Assembly (NCBI RefSeq): GCF_900112205.1
Contig: NZ_FOKW01000001.1
Location: forward strand, 62,001 to 126,000
Reading direction: 5' to 3'
DNA: 64,000 nucleotides
Source of the DNA: Natronobacterium haloterrestre
GTDB lineage: Archaea > Halobacteriota > Halobacteria > Halobacteriales > Natrialbaceae
A model generated the notes under the pieces. That model was not told where the DNA came from. It saw only the letters and a program-made list of their open reading frames with translations, and ran no database searches. A program made the position numbers and the translations under genes. This document shows positions 50,253-58,757 of this stretch, in pieces. Each line of letters opens with the position of its first letter. Positions within the stretch are counted from its first letter, which is position 1.

Positions 50253-50861
50253 TTAGCGGGCAGCCGCCGCGACGCGCTCTTTCTCTTCTTTTTGGCTGAC
50301 CGCGTAGGTCTGGACGTCGTAGTTGGCCGCGCCGATGAGCTGGCTGGCGATGGCCTCCTCGACGGGCGTCGTCGTCTTGAACGAGTCGCTGTGGACACCT
50401 TCGGCCAGGAACTTCAGGGCCTGGTCGACCCGGCGCTGCGGGGCGACGTCGACTGCCTTCGGGACCGAAATACCGCCGTATTTCAGGCGAACGGTCTCCT
50501 CCCGGGGAGCGGCGTTCTCGACGGCGGTCACGAGCACCTGCACCGGGTTCTCCTCGGTACGCTCGTGGATGATGTCGAACGCGTCACGGACGTAGTTGAG
50601 CGTCTTTTGCTTCTTGCCCGTGTTCTCCTCCGTCTGCATCAGTCGGTTGATGAACCGCTCGACGATGGAGATCTGGGACTTTTTGAACTGCTTGCTGGCG
50701 TGACGGCCGGCCGTATGGGCGACGGGCGTCACCGTGATGTAGCGCTCGGTCGAGGGGTCACCGTACTCGATCTCGCCGATCTCCCACTCGCCGAACAGCT
50801 TCGCCGACACGTCCGCGCCCCCAGCAGGGGCGTCCGGATCGGGTTGGTCTTCCGCCGACAT
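50253..50861 (-). CDS. rps7: 30S ribosomal protein S7
   Basis: 202 residues, archaeal length. Conserved blocks are KSQISIVERFINRLMQTEEN, RYITVTPVAHTAGRHASKQF and the tail VQTYAVSQKEEKERVAAAAR. It nucleates the 30S head by binding 16S rRNA. The N-terminal ~20 residues are an acidic Asp/Pro-rich extension typical of haloarchaea. It starts 2 bases after the S12 stop. Confidence 0.97.
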   Translation of the reverse strand: MSAEDQPDPDAPAGGADVSAKLFGEWEIGEIEYGDPSTERYITVTPVAHTAGRHASKQFKKSQISIVERFINRLMQTEENTGKKQKTLNYVRDAFDIIHERTEENPVQVLVTAVENAAPREETVRLKYGGISVPKAVDVAPQRRVDQALKFLAEGVHSDSFKTTTPVEEAIASQLIGAANYDVQTYAVSQKEEKERVAAAAR

Positions 50862-50863
50862 GG

Positions 50864-51292
50864 TTATCGCACCGGCTTCTCCGCGTTTCCGCGAACGAGT
50901 TCCTTCAGCGCGACGCCGTTGACCTTGTCGACCTTGTAGTTGACACCGGAGAGGTCGCCCATCGCACGACCCTTCGCCCCACCGATACCGGCGATGGTGA
51001 CTTCGTCGTGCTCGTCGATGAACGAGATCGCACCGTCACCGGGACAGAACGCGGTGACCTGTTTCCCGTTCTTGATCAGCTGGACCCGGACGCACTTTCG
51101 GATCGCCGAGTTGGGCTGCTTTGCTTCGATGCCGACCTTTTCCAGTACGATGCCTCGACCCTGCGGAGCGCCCTCGAGGGGGTCGGACTTCTCGCGAAGC
51201 CCACGGGCGCGGCGCGCGTAGTCCGAGTCGGACCACCGCTGCTCCTGGCGGTCCTTCTTGAGCTTGCGCGCGGCGTACTTGCCGTTTGCCAT
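50864..51292 (-). CDS. rps12: 30S ribosomal protein S12
   Basis: 142 residues, the archaeal length. The decoding-centre loop is [19 protein letters not shown], where streptomycin-resistance sites map in the family. Its ATG at 51292 is 25 bases behind a GCTTAAGT box, so the gene starts a leaderless transcript. In classical haloarchaeal gene order nusA lies directly upstream; here 8.7 kb separates them. Confidence 0.97.
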   Translation of the reverse strand: MANGKYAARKLKKDRQEQRWSDSDYARRARGLREKSDPLEGAPQGRGIVLEKVGIEAKQPNSAIRKCVRVQLIKNGKQVTAFCPGDGAISFIDEHDEVTIAGIGGAKGRAMGDLSGVNYKVDKVNGVALKELVRGNAEKPVR

Positions 51293-51312
51293 GCGCGTCG
51301 ATATCCGACGGA

Positions 51313-51322
51313 GGCACTTAAG
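51313..51322 (-). promoter_or_regulatory. TATA box of the rps12-rps7 operon
   Basis: On the minus strand TTGCTTAAGT lies about 25 bases before the S12 ATG at 51292. Confidence 0.55.
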
Positions 51323-51504
51323 CAACCCGTTTCGAATCGGCGTTACGCCTCGAGAGCGCGCGAGGTACCCCGCTCGCGGGATCTGACGGCGTTTCGTCCT
51401 CGAGAGTTACCGACGGAGCGTGCCGTAGCGCGCCTCGGCCGCCGAGAGGTTCCCGAACGAGTACGGCGATATCGGCCGGTGTTTTCACCCGGCGGGAACC
51501 GCAT

Positions 51505-51516
51505 ACGGCTTTTACC
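51505..51516 (+). promoter_or_regulatory. TATA box of the Mrp-type ATPase gene
   Basis: ACGGCTTTTACC is about 28 bases before the ATG at 51541 and supports it over an in-frame codon at 51523. Confidence 0.5.
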
Positions 51517-51540
51517 CCCTCCGTGTGCTACGTCTGGGCA

Positions 51541-52746
51541 ATGACAGGGAGCTCAGACGCCGTCGACCCGTTCCGGTCCATCGAGCTACCCGACGGGAGC
51601 GATCCCGTTTCGAAGGGGATCGTTCGCCGGATACGGGCAAACGACGGCACGGTGACGGTCGAGGTCGCGATCGACGGACTCGGCGACGACCTCGCGGAAC
51701 GGATCGTCGAGCAGATCCGTGGGGCGGCGCTCGCGATGCCGGAGGCCGATCACGTCCGGATCCAGCCGCTCCGGGACCCCGACAAGGACGTCGACCTGCC
51801 GACGGTCGATCACGTCCTCGCGGTCGCGAGCGCGAAAGGCGGGGTCGGCAAGACGACGGTCGCGGTCGCCCTCGCACGGACCCTCGCGGCCCGGGGACTC
51901 GACGTCGGGCTCTTCGACGCCGACATCTACGGGCCGAACGTTCCCCACCTGCTCGAGGACGTCGAGGGGCCGGTGTTGACAAACGGGAGCGGCCAGCCGG
52001 TGCCCCTCGAGACCGACGACGGCCTGCAGGTGCTCAGCCCGGGCGTGGTCGGCGGCGACGCGCCGACCGCCCGCCGTGGCGCGATCGCCTACGGCGCGGT
52101 CGAGAACCTGCTGGGCCAGGGTGCCTGGGACGAGCGGGACGTACTTATCATTGATATGCCCGCGGGCACGGACGACGTCGTCGGCGCGGCCCTGGAACAC
52201 GTCCCGGTCGACGGCGCGGTCTTCGTGACGACGCCGTTCGACGCGAGCGTCGACGACACCCACCGGACCGTCGACCTGTTCGAGGAGAACGGGGTCGCGC
52301 CGGTCGCCGCGGTCGTGAACATGAACGGGTTCGACTGCGAGTGCTGCGGGGAGCGCAACCGGCTGTTCGAGGATCCCGTCGATCTGGCGGTGCCGGCGGT
52401 TCACGAACTCCCGTTCGACCGGGACCTCCAGTCGAACCCCGGCGGCGAGGAGGCCCCCGAGGCGGTCGACGACCTCGCCGACAGCGTCGAGTCGTTCGTC
52501 GACGACGTCCTCGAGGCCGTCCCCGAGGGGGCGCTCGACCTCCGGGGGCTACCGCCGGCCAGCCAGGCACGGCAGTTGAGCGACGAACTGGCGGCGGCCG
52601 GGGACGGCGACACCGTCAGCGCGGTCGTCGAGGACCCCACGGAGGTCCGCGAGACGATCCGCTCGGACGCCCCGGACCTGCTCGCCGGGACCGAACGGAA
52701 GGGGCTGAGTACCACCGGCGGGCTGCTCGAACTGACTCGAGCGTAG
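51541..52746 (+). CDS. Mrp/Nbp35-type P-loop ATPase with a C-terminal DUF2249/TusA-like extension
   Basis: 401 residues. N-terminal part resembles the small MIP18-like domain found before Mrp cores. The deviant Walker A is AKGGVGKTTVAVAL at residues ~98-111. The Fe-S carrier motif CxxC is Cys266-Glu-Cys-Cys269 (FDCECCGE), in the place of the usual CPHC. After ~residue 330 there is an extra segment with LDLRGLPPASQARQLSDELA that looks like a DUF2249 or TusA-type domain without its CPxP Cys. Mrp proteins carry Fe-S clusters to target enzymes. It lies 243 bases before an Fe-S molybdoenzyme operon and may mature those subunits. Confidence 0.82.
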   Translation: MTGSSDAVDPFRSIELPDGSDPVSKGIVRRIRANDGTVTVEVAIDGLGDDLAERIVEQIRGAALAMPEADHVRIQPLRDPDKDVDLPTVDHVLAVASAKGGVGKTTVAVALARTLAARGLDVGLFDADIYGPNVPHLLEDVEGPVLTNGSGQPVPLETDDGLQVLSPGVVGGDAPTARRGAIAYGAVENLLGQGAWDERDVLIIDMPAGTDDVVGAALEHVPVDGAVFVTTPFDASVDDTHRTVDLFEENGVAPVAAVVNMNGFDCECCGERNRLFEDPVDLAVPAVHELPFDRDLQSNPGGEEAPEAVDDLADSVESFVDDVLEAVPEGALDLRGLPPASQARQLSDELAAAGDGDTVSAVVEDPTEVRETIRSDAPDLLAGTERKGLSTTGGLLELTRA

Positions 52747-52974
52747 CGGCCGACCGGTCGTTCGCGCGTTTTCCGCGGGCGGCGTTCGTGCCGACCCGAC
52801 ACTTAAACAACCGATCGAACATCTTCGCGGACTTCTCACACGGCAGGAACTGTCTACCCCGACTTATGATCTCGCTGTGCTGGCCTCACGTATGCCGCTC
52901 GAACAGAAGCGGTGGCACTGGCCATCGGCCATCGGGCGCGAGCGTCGTTTCGAAACCGATGCGAGCGCGGCGGC

Positions 52975-52980
52975 GGAGGT
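52975..52980 (+). promoter_or_regulatory. Shine-Dalgarno site of the molybdoenzyme alpha subunit
   Basis: GGAGGT lies 9 bases before the ATG at 52990. The transcript therefore has a leader, and the site decides the start over the in-frame codon at 52912. Upstream, CGACTTATGA near 52860 is a possible TATA box. Confidence 0.55.
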
Positions 52981-52989
52981 GGTGCCAGC

Positions 52990-55900
52990 ATGACTGACAG
53001 CGAGCACGATCACGACCGTCGATCGCTCGACGAGGTTCGAACGGACGGCGGAGCATCGATCTCACGTCGGGAACTCCTGGGTGGCGCCGGTGCAGCCGGT
53101 ATCGCCGGCTTCGCGGGCTGTTCTCGACTGTTCGACGACGGGCAGGCTGACGAAGAGCCCGGAGACGGAGAGACGGCCTTTTCCAACCCGCTCGCGGAGT
53201 ATCCGAATCGCGAGTGGGAGGACCACTACCGCGACGTCTGGGACGTCGACGACACCTACTACCTGGCGTGTCGCCCCAACGACACCCACAACTGCTACCT
53301 CGAGGCGAACGTCAAGAACGGCGTCATCACCAGGCTCGGCCCGTCGATGAACTACGGCGACGCCGAGGACCTGTACGGCAACCAGGCCTCGGACCGCTGG
53401 GACCCGCGGGTCTGTCAGAAGGGCCTGTCGATGGTCGAGCGGTTCTACGGGGAGCGTCGCGTGACCTCGCCGATGATCCGACAGGGGTTCAAAGACTGGG
53501 TCGACGAGGGCTTCCCGCGCGACGAGGACGGTTCGATGCCCGAGGAGTACGCACAGCGCGGCGAGGATAGCTGGTACGAGGCATCCTGGGACGAAGCCTA
53601 CGAGTACGCCGCGGCGGCGTTCGTCGAGATCGCCGACCACTACTCCGGCGAGGAGGCCCAGGAGATGCTCCTAGAGCAGGGCTACGACGAACGCGTCGTC
53701 GAGGAGATGCAGGGGGTCGGCACCCGCACCATGAAGTTCCGCGGCGGGATGCCGATGCTGAGCACGCTCGGTCTCTTCGGCGAGTACCGGTTTGCCAACT
53801 CGATGGCGCTTTTGGACCACCACGTCCGCGGCGTCAGCGAGGACGACGCGCTGGGTGCCGTCGGCGGGGACAACTACTCGTTCCACACCGACCTGCCGCC
53901 GGGCCATCCGATGGTGACCGGCCAGCAGACGGTCGACTTCGACCTGGCGAACGTCGAGTACGCCGACCACATCGTGATGGCCGGGATGAACTGGACCTGT
54001 ACGAAGATGGCCGACTCCCACTGGCTGACCGAGGCCAAGATGCAGGGGGCCAAGGTCACGGGCATCTACACCGACTACAACGCCACGGCCTCGAAGTGCG
54101 ACGAACTGGTCATCATCCGCCCGGCCACCGACACGGCGCTGTTCCTCGGAATCTCCCAGCAGCTCATCGCCAACGACGAGTACGACGAGGAGTTCGTCCG
54201 GTCGAACACGGACCTCCCGCTGCTGGTCCGGATGGACACGGGCGAACACCTCCGGGCGAGCGACGTCTTCGACGACTACGACCCCGCGGACCTCGAGAAG
54301 ACGCGGGTCGCCCCGGCCGACGAACACCCGGCCCCGACGACCGTCGACACCGACGAGCAGTGGATCACGCCCGAACAGCGCGAGGACTGGGACGACTTCG
54401 TAGTCTACGACGCGGAGGCCGGCGGCGTCACGCCGGTCAACCGCGAGGAGGTCGGCGACGAGTTCGACGTCGAGGCCGCCCTCGAGGGGAGCTGGGAACT
54501 CGAACTCGCCGACGGCGAGACCGTCGAGGTCCGTCCCGTCTTCGACCTGGTCTCGGAGTACCTCGAGGAAACCTGGGACGCCGAGTCGACGGCCGACGTC
54601 ACGGGGACCGAACCCGAGGCCGTCGAGAGCCTCGCCGAGGAGTTCGCCGACAACAAGGAGGAGACGCTCATCCTCACCGGGATGGGCCCCAACCAGTACT
54701 TCAACGGCGACCTGAAAGACCGCGCCGCCTTCCTGCTGGCCTCGCTGACCAGCAACATCGGGACCCACAGCGGCAACCTCGGCAGCTACGCGGGGAACTA
54801 CCGCGCGGCCATGCTCAACGGGATCCCCCACTACCACCTCGAGGACCCGTTCGACCCCGAACTCGACCCCGAGGCCGACTCCACCGTCGATCCGCGGATC
54901 ACGATGGAGTCGATGCACTTCTACTCCAACCTCGACAAGCCGCTGAAGATCGACGGGGAGTACCACATGGGCGACACCCACATGAACACGCCCTCGAAGT
55001 CGTTCTGGGTCGCCGGGTCGAACTCCATCCTCGGGAACGCCAAGGGGTCGTACAAGATCATCGAGGACATGCTCCGCGAGGGGATGATCGAGGCGTTCTT
55101 CTGCAACGAGTGGTGGTGGACGATGACCTGCGAGTACAGCGATATCGTCTTCCCCGTCGACTCGTGGGCCGAGCAGAAGATCCACGACGTCACCGCCTCG
55201 GTCACGAACCCGTTCCTGATGGTGTTCCCCGAGGCCGACCTGGATCGCATCTACGACACGCGCCACGACTGCCAGGTCTACAAGGGCGTCGCCGAGAAAC
55301 TGGCCGAGGAGTTCGACGAACCCCGCTTCGAGCAGATGTGGGAGTTCATCGACGAGGACGAGTACCGGGCCAAGCCGTACCTCCAGCGCATCCTCGACAA
55401 CTCCAACATGACGAAGGGGTACGACGTCGAGGACCTGCTCGAGCGGTCCCGGCGTGGCGAACCCGCGCTGATGATGGGGTCGACCTATCCCTCGAAGGTC
55501 GGTACTCGACAGATCGAGGACGACGAGCCGTGGTACACGCGCACGGGTCGTCTCGAGTTCTTCCGCGAGGAGGAGACCTGGTCCGAGGTCGGCGAGAACC
55601 TCCCGGTTCACCGGGAGGCCATCGACGGCACGGTCTACAAGCCGAACGTCATCGTCGACGACAGCGACCACCCGCTGATCGACCCCGAGACGCCCGAGGA
55701 CCTGGGCTGGGACGACGACAAGGTCGACGACCCCGACGCCCGCCAGGTGCGCAACGAGGTGTTGAGCACCGACGAACTGCTCGAGTCGAACCACCCGCTG
55801 CAGGACGTCGACCCGGGCTTCAAGTACTCCTACATGACGCCGAAGTACCGCCATGGGGCGCACACGTTCTGTAACGCCCTGCCGAACATCGCGGTCTGGT

Positions 55901-56532
55901 GGGGCCCCTTCGGGGACCGCGACCGCGAGGACGAGCGCAAGCCGTACTTCGGCGAGGGGTTCGTCGAGATGAACCCCGAGGACGCCCGCGAGGAGGGCTT
56001 CGAGGACGGCGACTACGTCTGGGTCGACCCCGACCCGAGCGACCGTCCCTACCCGAGCGCGGACGGCGACCCCGAGGAGTACACGCGCGCGCTGATGCGC
56101 GTGCGGTACCAGCCGGCGATGCCCCGCAACGTGACTCGTAGCTGGTTCAACCTCAACCAGACCAGCCACGCCACGGCGGAGGCGACGCCGGACCGCGAGG
56201 GGATGGCGAAAAACGAAGAGACGGACTACGTCTCGCTCTACCGGCGCGGCGGCCACCAGAGCATGACCCGCTCGTGGCTCCGGCCGACCATCCTGACCGA
56301 CGAGATGAACCGCAAGGGGCTGATGGGCCAGTCCATCGGCAAGGGGTTCGCCCCGGACGTCCACTGTGCCAACGGCGCGCCCCGCGAATCGTTCGTCAAG
56401 TTCGAGAAGGAAGGCGACGCCGGGGAGGACGGCGAAGGCCTCTGGCGACCCGCCGAGATGGGCCTGCGCCCCGGCTACGAGGACGACGTGATGGAGCAGT
56501 ATCTCGACGGCGAATTCACCTCAACGGAGTGA
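52990..56532 (+). CDS. Type II DMSO-reductase-family molybdoenzyme, alpha (catalytic) subunit
   Basis: 1180 residues, longer than most relatives. A twin-arginine signal (SRRELL, Arg26-Arg27) ends in a lipobox at Cys44, so it is exported and anchored outside. Fe-S ligands near the mature N-terminus include Cys94, His100, Cys102 and Cys142. The Mo ligand is Asp301 in FHTDLPPGHPMVTGQQ, the place of Asp222 in NarG, so it is type II like nitrate, selenate, perchlorate, chlorate, dimethyl sulfide and ethylbenzene enzymes. The block RFANSMALLDHHVRGV is closest to the ethylbenzene/perchlorate branch. Extra acidic inserts, e.g. near residues 435-520, may be halophilic adaptations. The substrate is not determinable. 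Confidence 0.9.
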   Translation: MTDSEHDHDRRSLDEVRTDGGASISRRELLGGAGAAGIAGFAGCSRLFDDGQADEEPGDGETAFSNPLAEYPNREWEDHYRDVWDVDDTYYLACRPNDTHNCYLEANVKNGVITRLGPSMNYGDAEDLYGNQASDRWDPRVCQKGLSMVERFYGERRVTSPMIRQGFKDWVDEGFPRDEDGSMPEEYAQRGEDSWYEASWDEAYEYAAAAFVEIADHYSGEEAQEMLLEQGYDERVVEEMQGVGTRTMKFRGGMPMLSTLGLFGEYRFANSMALLDHHVRGVSEDDALGAVGGDNYSFHTDLPPGHPMVTGQQTVDFDLANVEYADHIVMAGMNWTCTKMADSHWLTEAKMQGAKVTGIYTDYNATASKCDELVIIRPATDTALFLGISQQLIANDEYDEEFVRSNTDLPLLVRMDTGEHLRASDVFDDYDPADLEKTRVAPADEHPAPTTVDTDEQWITPEQREDWDDFVVYDAEAGGVTPVNREEVGDEFDVEAALEGSWELELADGETVEVRPVFDLVSEYLEETWDAESTADVTGTEPEAVESLAEEFADNKEETLILTGMGPNQYFNGDLKDRAAFLLASLTSNIGTHSGNLGSYAGNYRAAMLNGIPHYHLEDPFDPELDPEADSTVDPRITMESMHFYSNLDKPLKIDGEYHMGDTHMNTPSKSFWVAGSNSILGNAKGSYKIIEDMLREGMIEAFFCNEWWWTMTCEYSDIVFPVDSWAEQKIHDVTASVTNPFLMVFPEADLDRIYDTRHDCQVYKGVAEKLAEEFDEPRFEQMWEFIDEDEYRAKPYLQRILDNSNMTKGYDVEDLLERSRRGEPALMMGSTYPSKVGTRQIEDDEPWYTRTGRLEFFREEETWSEVGENLPVHREAIDGTVYKPNVIVDDSDHPLIDPETPEDLGWDDDKVDDPDARQVRNEVLSTDELLESNHPLQDVDPGFKYSYMTPKYRHGAHTFCNALPNIAVWWGPFGDRDREDERKPYFGEGFVEMNPEDAREEGFEDGDYVWVDPDPSDRPYPSADGDPEEYTRALMRVRYQPAMPRNVTRSWFNLNQTSHATAEATPDREGMAKNEETDYVSLYRRGGHQSMTRSWLRPTILTDEMNRKGLMGQSIGKGFAPDVHCANGAPRESFVKFEKEGDAGEDGEGLWRPAEMGLRPGYEDDVMEQYLDGEFTSTE

Positions 56533-56538
56533 TAACAG

Positions 56539-57744
56539 ATGCCGAAAGTAGAAAACTGGCAGCTCGGCCGCGAAGTGGAGTACCCCTACGAGGGAGCGCG
56601 TCCCGACGACCAGTGGGCGGCCGTCTTCGACCTGAACAAGTGTATCGCGTGCCAGACGTGTACGCTCGCCTGCAAGACCACGTGGACTCACGAGGAGGGG
56701 CAGGAGCACATGTTCTGGAACAACGTCGAGACCAAACCCTACGGCTCCCATCCGGTCGGATGGGACCAGCGCACCCTCGACGATATGGGTGCCGGGGAGT
56801 GGGGTGACGACGGCACCTACGAGGGTGACACCATCTTCGAGGCCGAGGACGTCGACTGGGACGACCCCGAGAACCACCCCCAGGAAACCATGCAGGCGCG
56901 CGACGACGTCGCCGGGTTCCTGCCCGACGCCGACGACATGCGGTACCCGAACCTCGGCGAGGACGAGATCGCGGGCGACACGATGGAGTCGATCAGCCAC
57001 TTCGACGAGGAGACCCACCCCGTGTGGTTCTTCTACCTCCCGCGGATCTGCAACCACTGTACGTACGCCGCCTGTGCCGGCTCCTGTCCCGTCCCGGCGA
57101 TCTACAAGCGCGAGGAGGACGGCGTGGTCCTCATCGACGAGGAGTCCTGCCAGGCGTTCCAGCAGTGTAACGAGGCCTGTCCCTACAAGAAGGCGATCTA
57201 CAACCCGGCCGAGAGCATCTCCCAGAAGTGTATCGGCTGCTACACCAAGACGGAGGAAGGGAAGGCCCCGCAGTGTTTCGAGAACTGCCTGGGGAAGATC
57301 CGCCTGCACGGCTACATCAACCCGCCAGAGGAAGCCGACGACTCCGACCCGATGGAGGAGCCGACGAACCCGCTCGACTTCGTCGTCCACCAGAAGGAAC
57401 TCGCGAAGCCGCTGTACCCGCAGTTCGGGCTCGAGCCGAACGTCTACTACGTGCCGCCGATCACGGCCCCGACGGACTATCTCACCCAGATGTTCGGGCC
57501 GGGAGTCGACGACGCCATCGACACCTATCGCGCGATGCGCGACGGCGACGAACCCGAACTCGAGGGGCTGTTCAAGCTGATGGGGTCGACCGAGTGGTCG
57601 ATCACCGCCTTCGAGATCGACGGCGACGAGGCGGTCGGCTACTACGAGGGCGACGAGGTCGGTCGCGTGCCGATCACCGAGCCCACCGCCGAACGGGACC
57701 GCTACGACGAGGACGAAGAGGTCTACCGGCTGGACATCACGTAA
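56539..57744 (+). CDS. Type II molybdoenzyme, beta (iron-sulfur) subunit
   Basis: 401 residues, no signal peptide of its own; it is probably exported together with alpha. Four cysteine groups follow the NarH/DdhB pattern: CIACQTCTLAC from residue 35, CNHCTYAACAGSCP, CQAFQQCNEACPYKK and CIGCYTK...CFENC. They would hold one [3Fe-4S] or more [4Fe-4S] clusters and pass electrons to alpha. It begins 6 bases after the alpha stop. No membrane anchor or cytochrome gamma gene follows, so the electron donor is not encoded in this block. Confidence 0.92.
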   Translation: MPKVENWQLGREVEYPYEGARPDDQWAAVFDLNKCIACQTCTLACKTTWTHEEGQEHMFWNNVETKPYGSHPVGWDQRTLDDMGAGEWGDDGTYEGDTIFEAEDVDWDDPENHPQETMQARDDVAGFLPDADDMRYPNLGEDEIAGDTMESISHFDEETHPVWFFYLPRICNHCTYAACAGSCPVPAIYKREEDGVVLIDEESCQAFQQCNEACPYKKAIYNPAESISQKCIGCYTKTEEGKAPQCFENCLGKIRLHGYINPPEEADDSDPMEEPTNPLDFVVHQKELAKPLYPQFGLEPNVYYVPPITAPTDYLTQMFGPGVDDAIDTYRAMRDGDEPELEGLFKLMGSTEWSITAFEIDGDEAVGYYEGDEVGRVPITEPTAERDRYDEDEEVYRLDIT

Positions 57745-57746
57745 CC

Positions 57747-58691
57747 ATGACCGACAACACCATCCTCGGCGGCCCGCCGAGCGCGGCCGGCGAGACCGAG
57801 GAACCGACGCCGGAACCCGAACCCGAACCGGAGTCGATCGATCCGCCCGGGGACCTCGAGACCGCGGTCCACCGCAGCCGGCTGTACTCGCTGCTCTCGC
57901 TGGGGTTCGACCGTCCCGGCGACGACTTCGCGGCCGCCCGCGAGGACGGGGCCTACCGCGAGGACCTGCGGGAGTCGGCCGCGGCGATCGACGAGGACGT
58001 CGCGGACGCGGCGGCGGCCGTCGCCGACGCGCTCGAGGGGGCCGACCACCAGGCGCTGCACGGCCAGTGGGCGTCCCTGTTCGGCGTCGAGGAGGGGGTG
58101 ACCGTCTCCCCCTACGAACTGACCTACCTGCCGGGACCGCTGATGACCAACGTCCGGCGGCTCGCCGACATCAGCGGCTTCTACGAGGCGTTCGGCCTGT
58201 CGATCGACGAGGGCCAGACCGACCGCGGCGACCACGTCTGCTTCCTGACGGAGTTTTTGAGCCACCTCAGCCACCGCGAGGCGGCGCTCCGGATGGACGG
58301 CGACGACGAGGGCATCGAGGTCGTCGTGGACGCGCGCCGATCCTTCCTCGAGGACCACCTCGGCCGGTGGTACTGGCGGTTCGCGGACGAGGTCGGCGAC
58401 CACGACGACGGCGACTCCGGGTTCTACGCCGCGCTCGCGGAACTGCTCGCGGCGCTGGTCGAACTCGAGGTCGATCGCCTCGACCTCGATCCCGACTGGG
58501 TACCTGACGACCCCGAGGTCACGGAGTGGAACGAGGACGTCTTCGGCGACACGGGCCGTGGCTGTGGCGGCTGCGGCGTCGACGCCGGCGGCCCGGGCGA
58601 CCTCGAGCCCGGCCCCGTGCCGGACGTCGATCCCGCGGCCGACGCCGATCGCGGCTCCGACTTCGACCCCGACGTCGGCGGGGACGGCTAG
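57747..58691 (+). CDS. TorD/NarJ-type molybdoenzyme chaperone
   Basis: 314 residues. The helical TorD core runs from about residue 45 to 255 (RSRLYSLLSLGFDRP..., VSPYELTYLPGPLM, HVCFLTEFLSHLSHREAAL). It binds the Tat signal of the alpha subunit until cofactor insertion. A Pro-Glu repeat lies near the N-terminus (residues ~20-31) and a Gly/Asp-rich C-terminal tail contains CGGCG, which might bind a metal. The start follows the beta stop by 2 bases. Confidence 0.88.
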   Translation: MTDNTILGGPPSAAGETEEPTPEPEPEPESIDPPGDLETAVHRSRLYSLLSLGFDRPGDDFAAAREDGAYREDLRESAAAIDEDVADAAAAVADALEGADHQALHGQWASLFGVEEGVTVSPYELTYLPGPLMTNVRRLADISGFYEAFGLSIDEGQTDRGDHVCFLTEFLSHLSHREAALRMDGDDEGIEVVVDARRSFLEDHLGRWYWRFADEVGDHDDGDSGFYAALAELLAALVELEVDRLDLDPDWVPDDPEVTEWNEDVFGDTGRGCGGCGVDAGGPGDLEPGPVPDVDPAADADRGSDFDPDVGGDG

Positions 58692-58699
58692 CCCGGCGA

Positions 58700-58717
58700 C
58701 GACCCCCGGTCGTTTTT
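58700..58717 (+). terminator. Hairpin and T5 terminator after the chaperone gene
   Basis: CGACC-CCC-GGTCG, a perfect five-pair stem, is followed at once by TTTTT (58713-58717). It starts 9 bases after the chaperone stop and ends the molybdoenzyme operon. Confidence 0.65.
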
Positions 58718-58757
58718 CAGTCGTCCCGCGTTCGATCGCCGTGGACTCGACGATCGC

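Noticed and set aside
47087-50398. Longer start of the FIST chemoreceptor gene at 50398
   Set aside because: The added ~140 residues would overlap the rps7 gene in antisense and lack family similarity; the ATG at 49978 starts directly at the membrane helices.
53671-56364. Minus-strand frame of ~900 codons opposite the molybdoenzyme alpha subunit
   Set aside because: Composition of Val/Arg/Asp-rich text without domains; antisense shadow of a clear gene.
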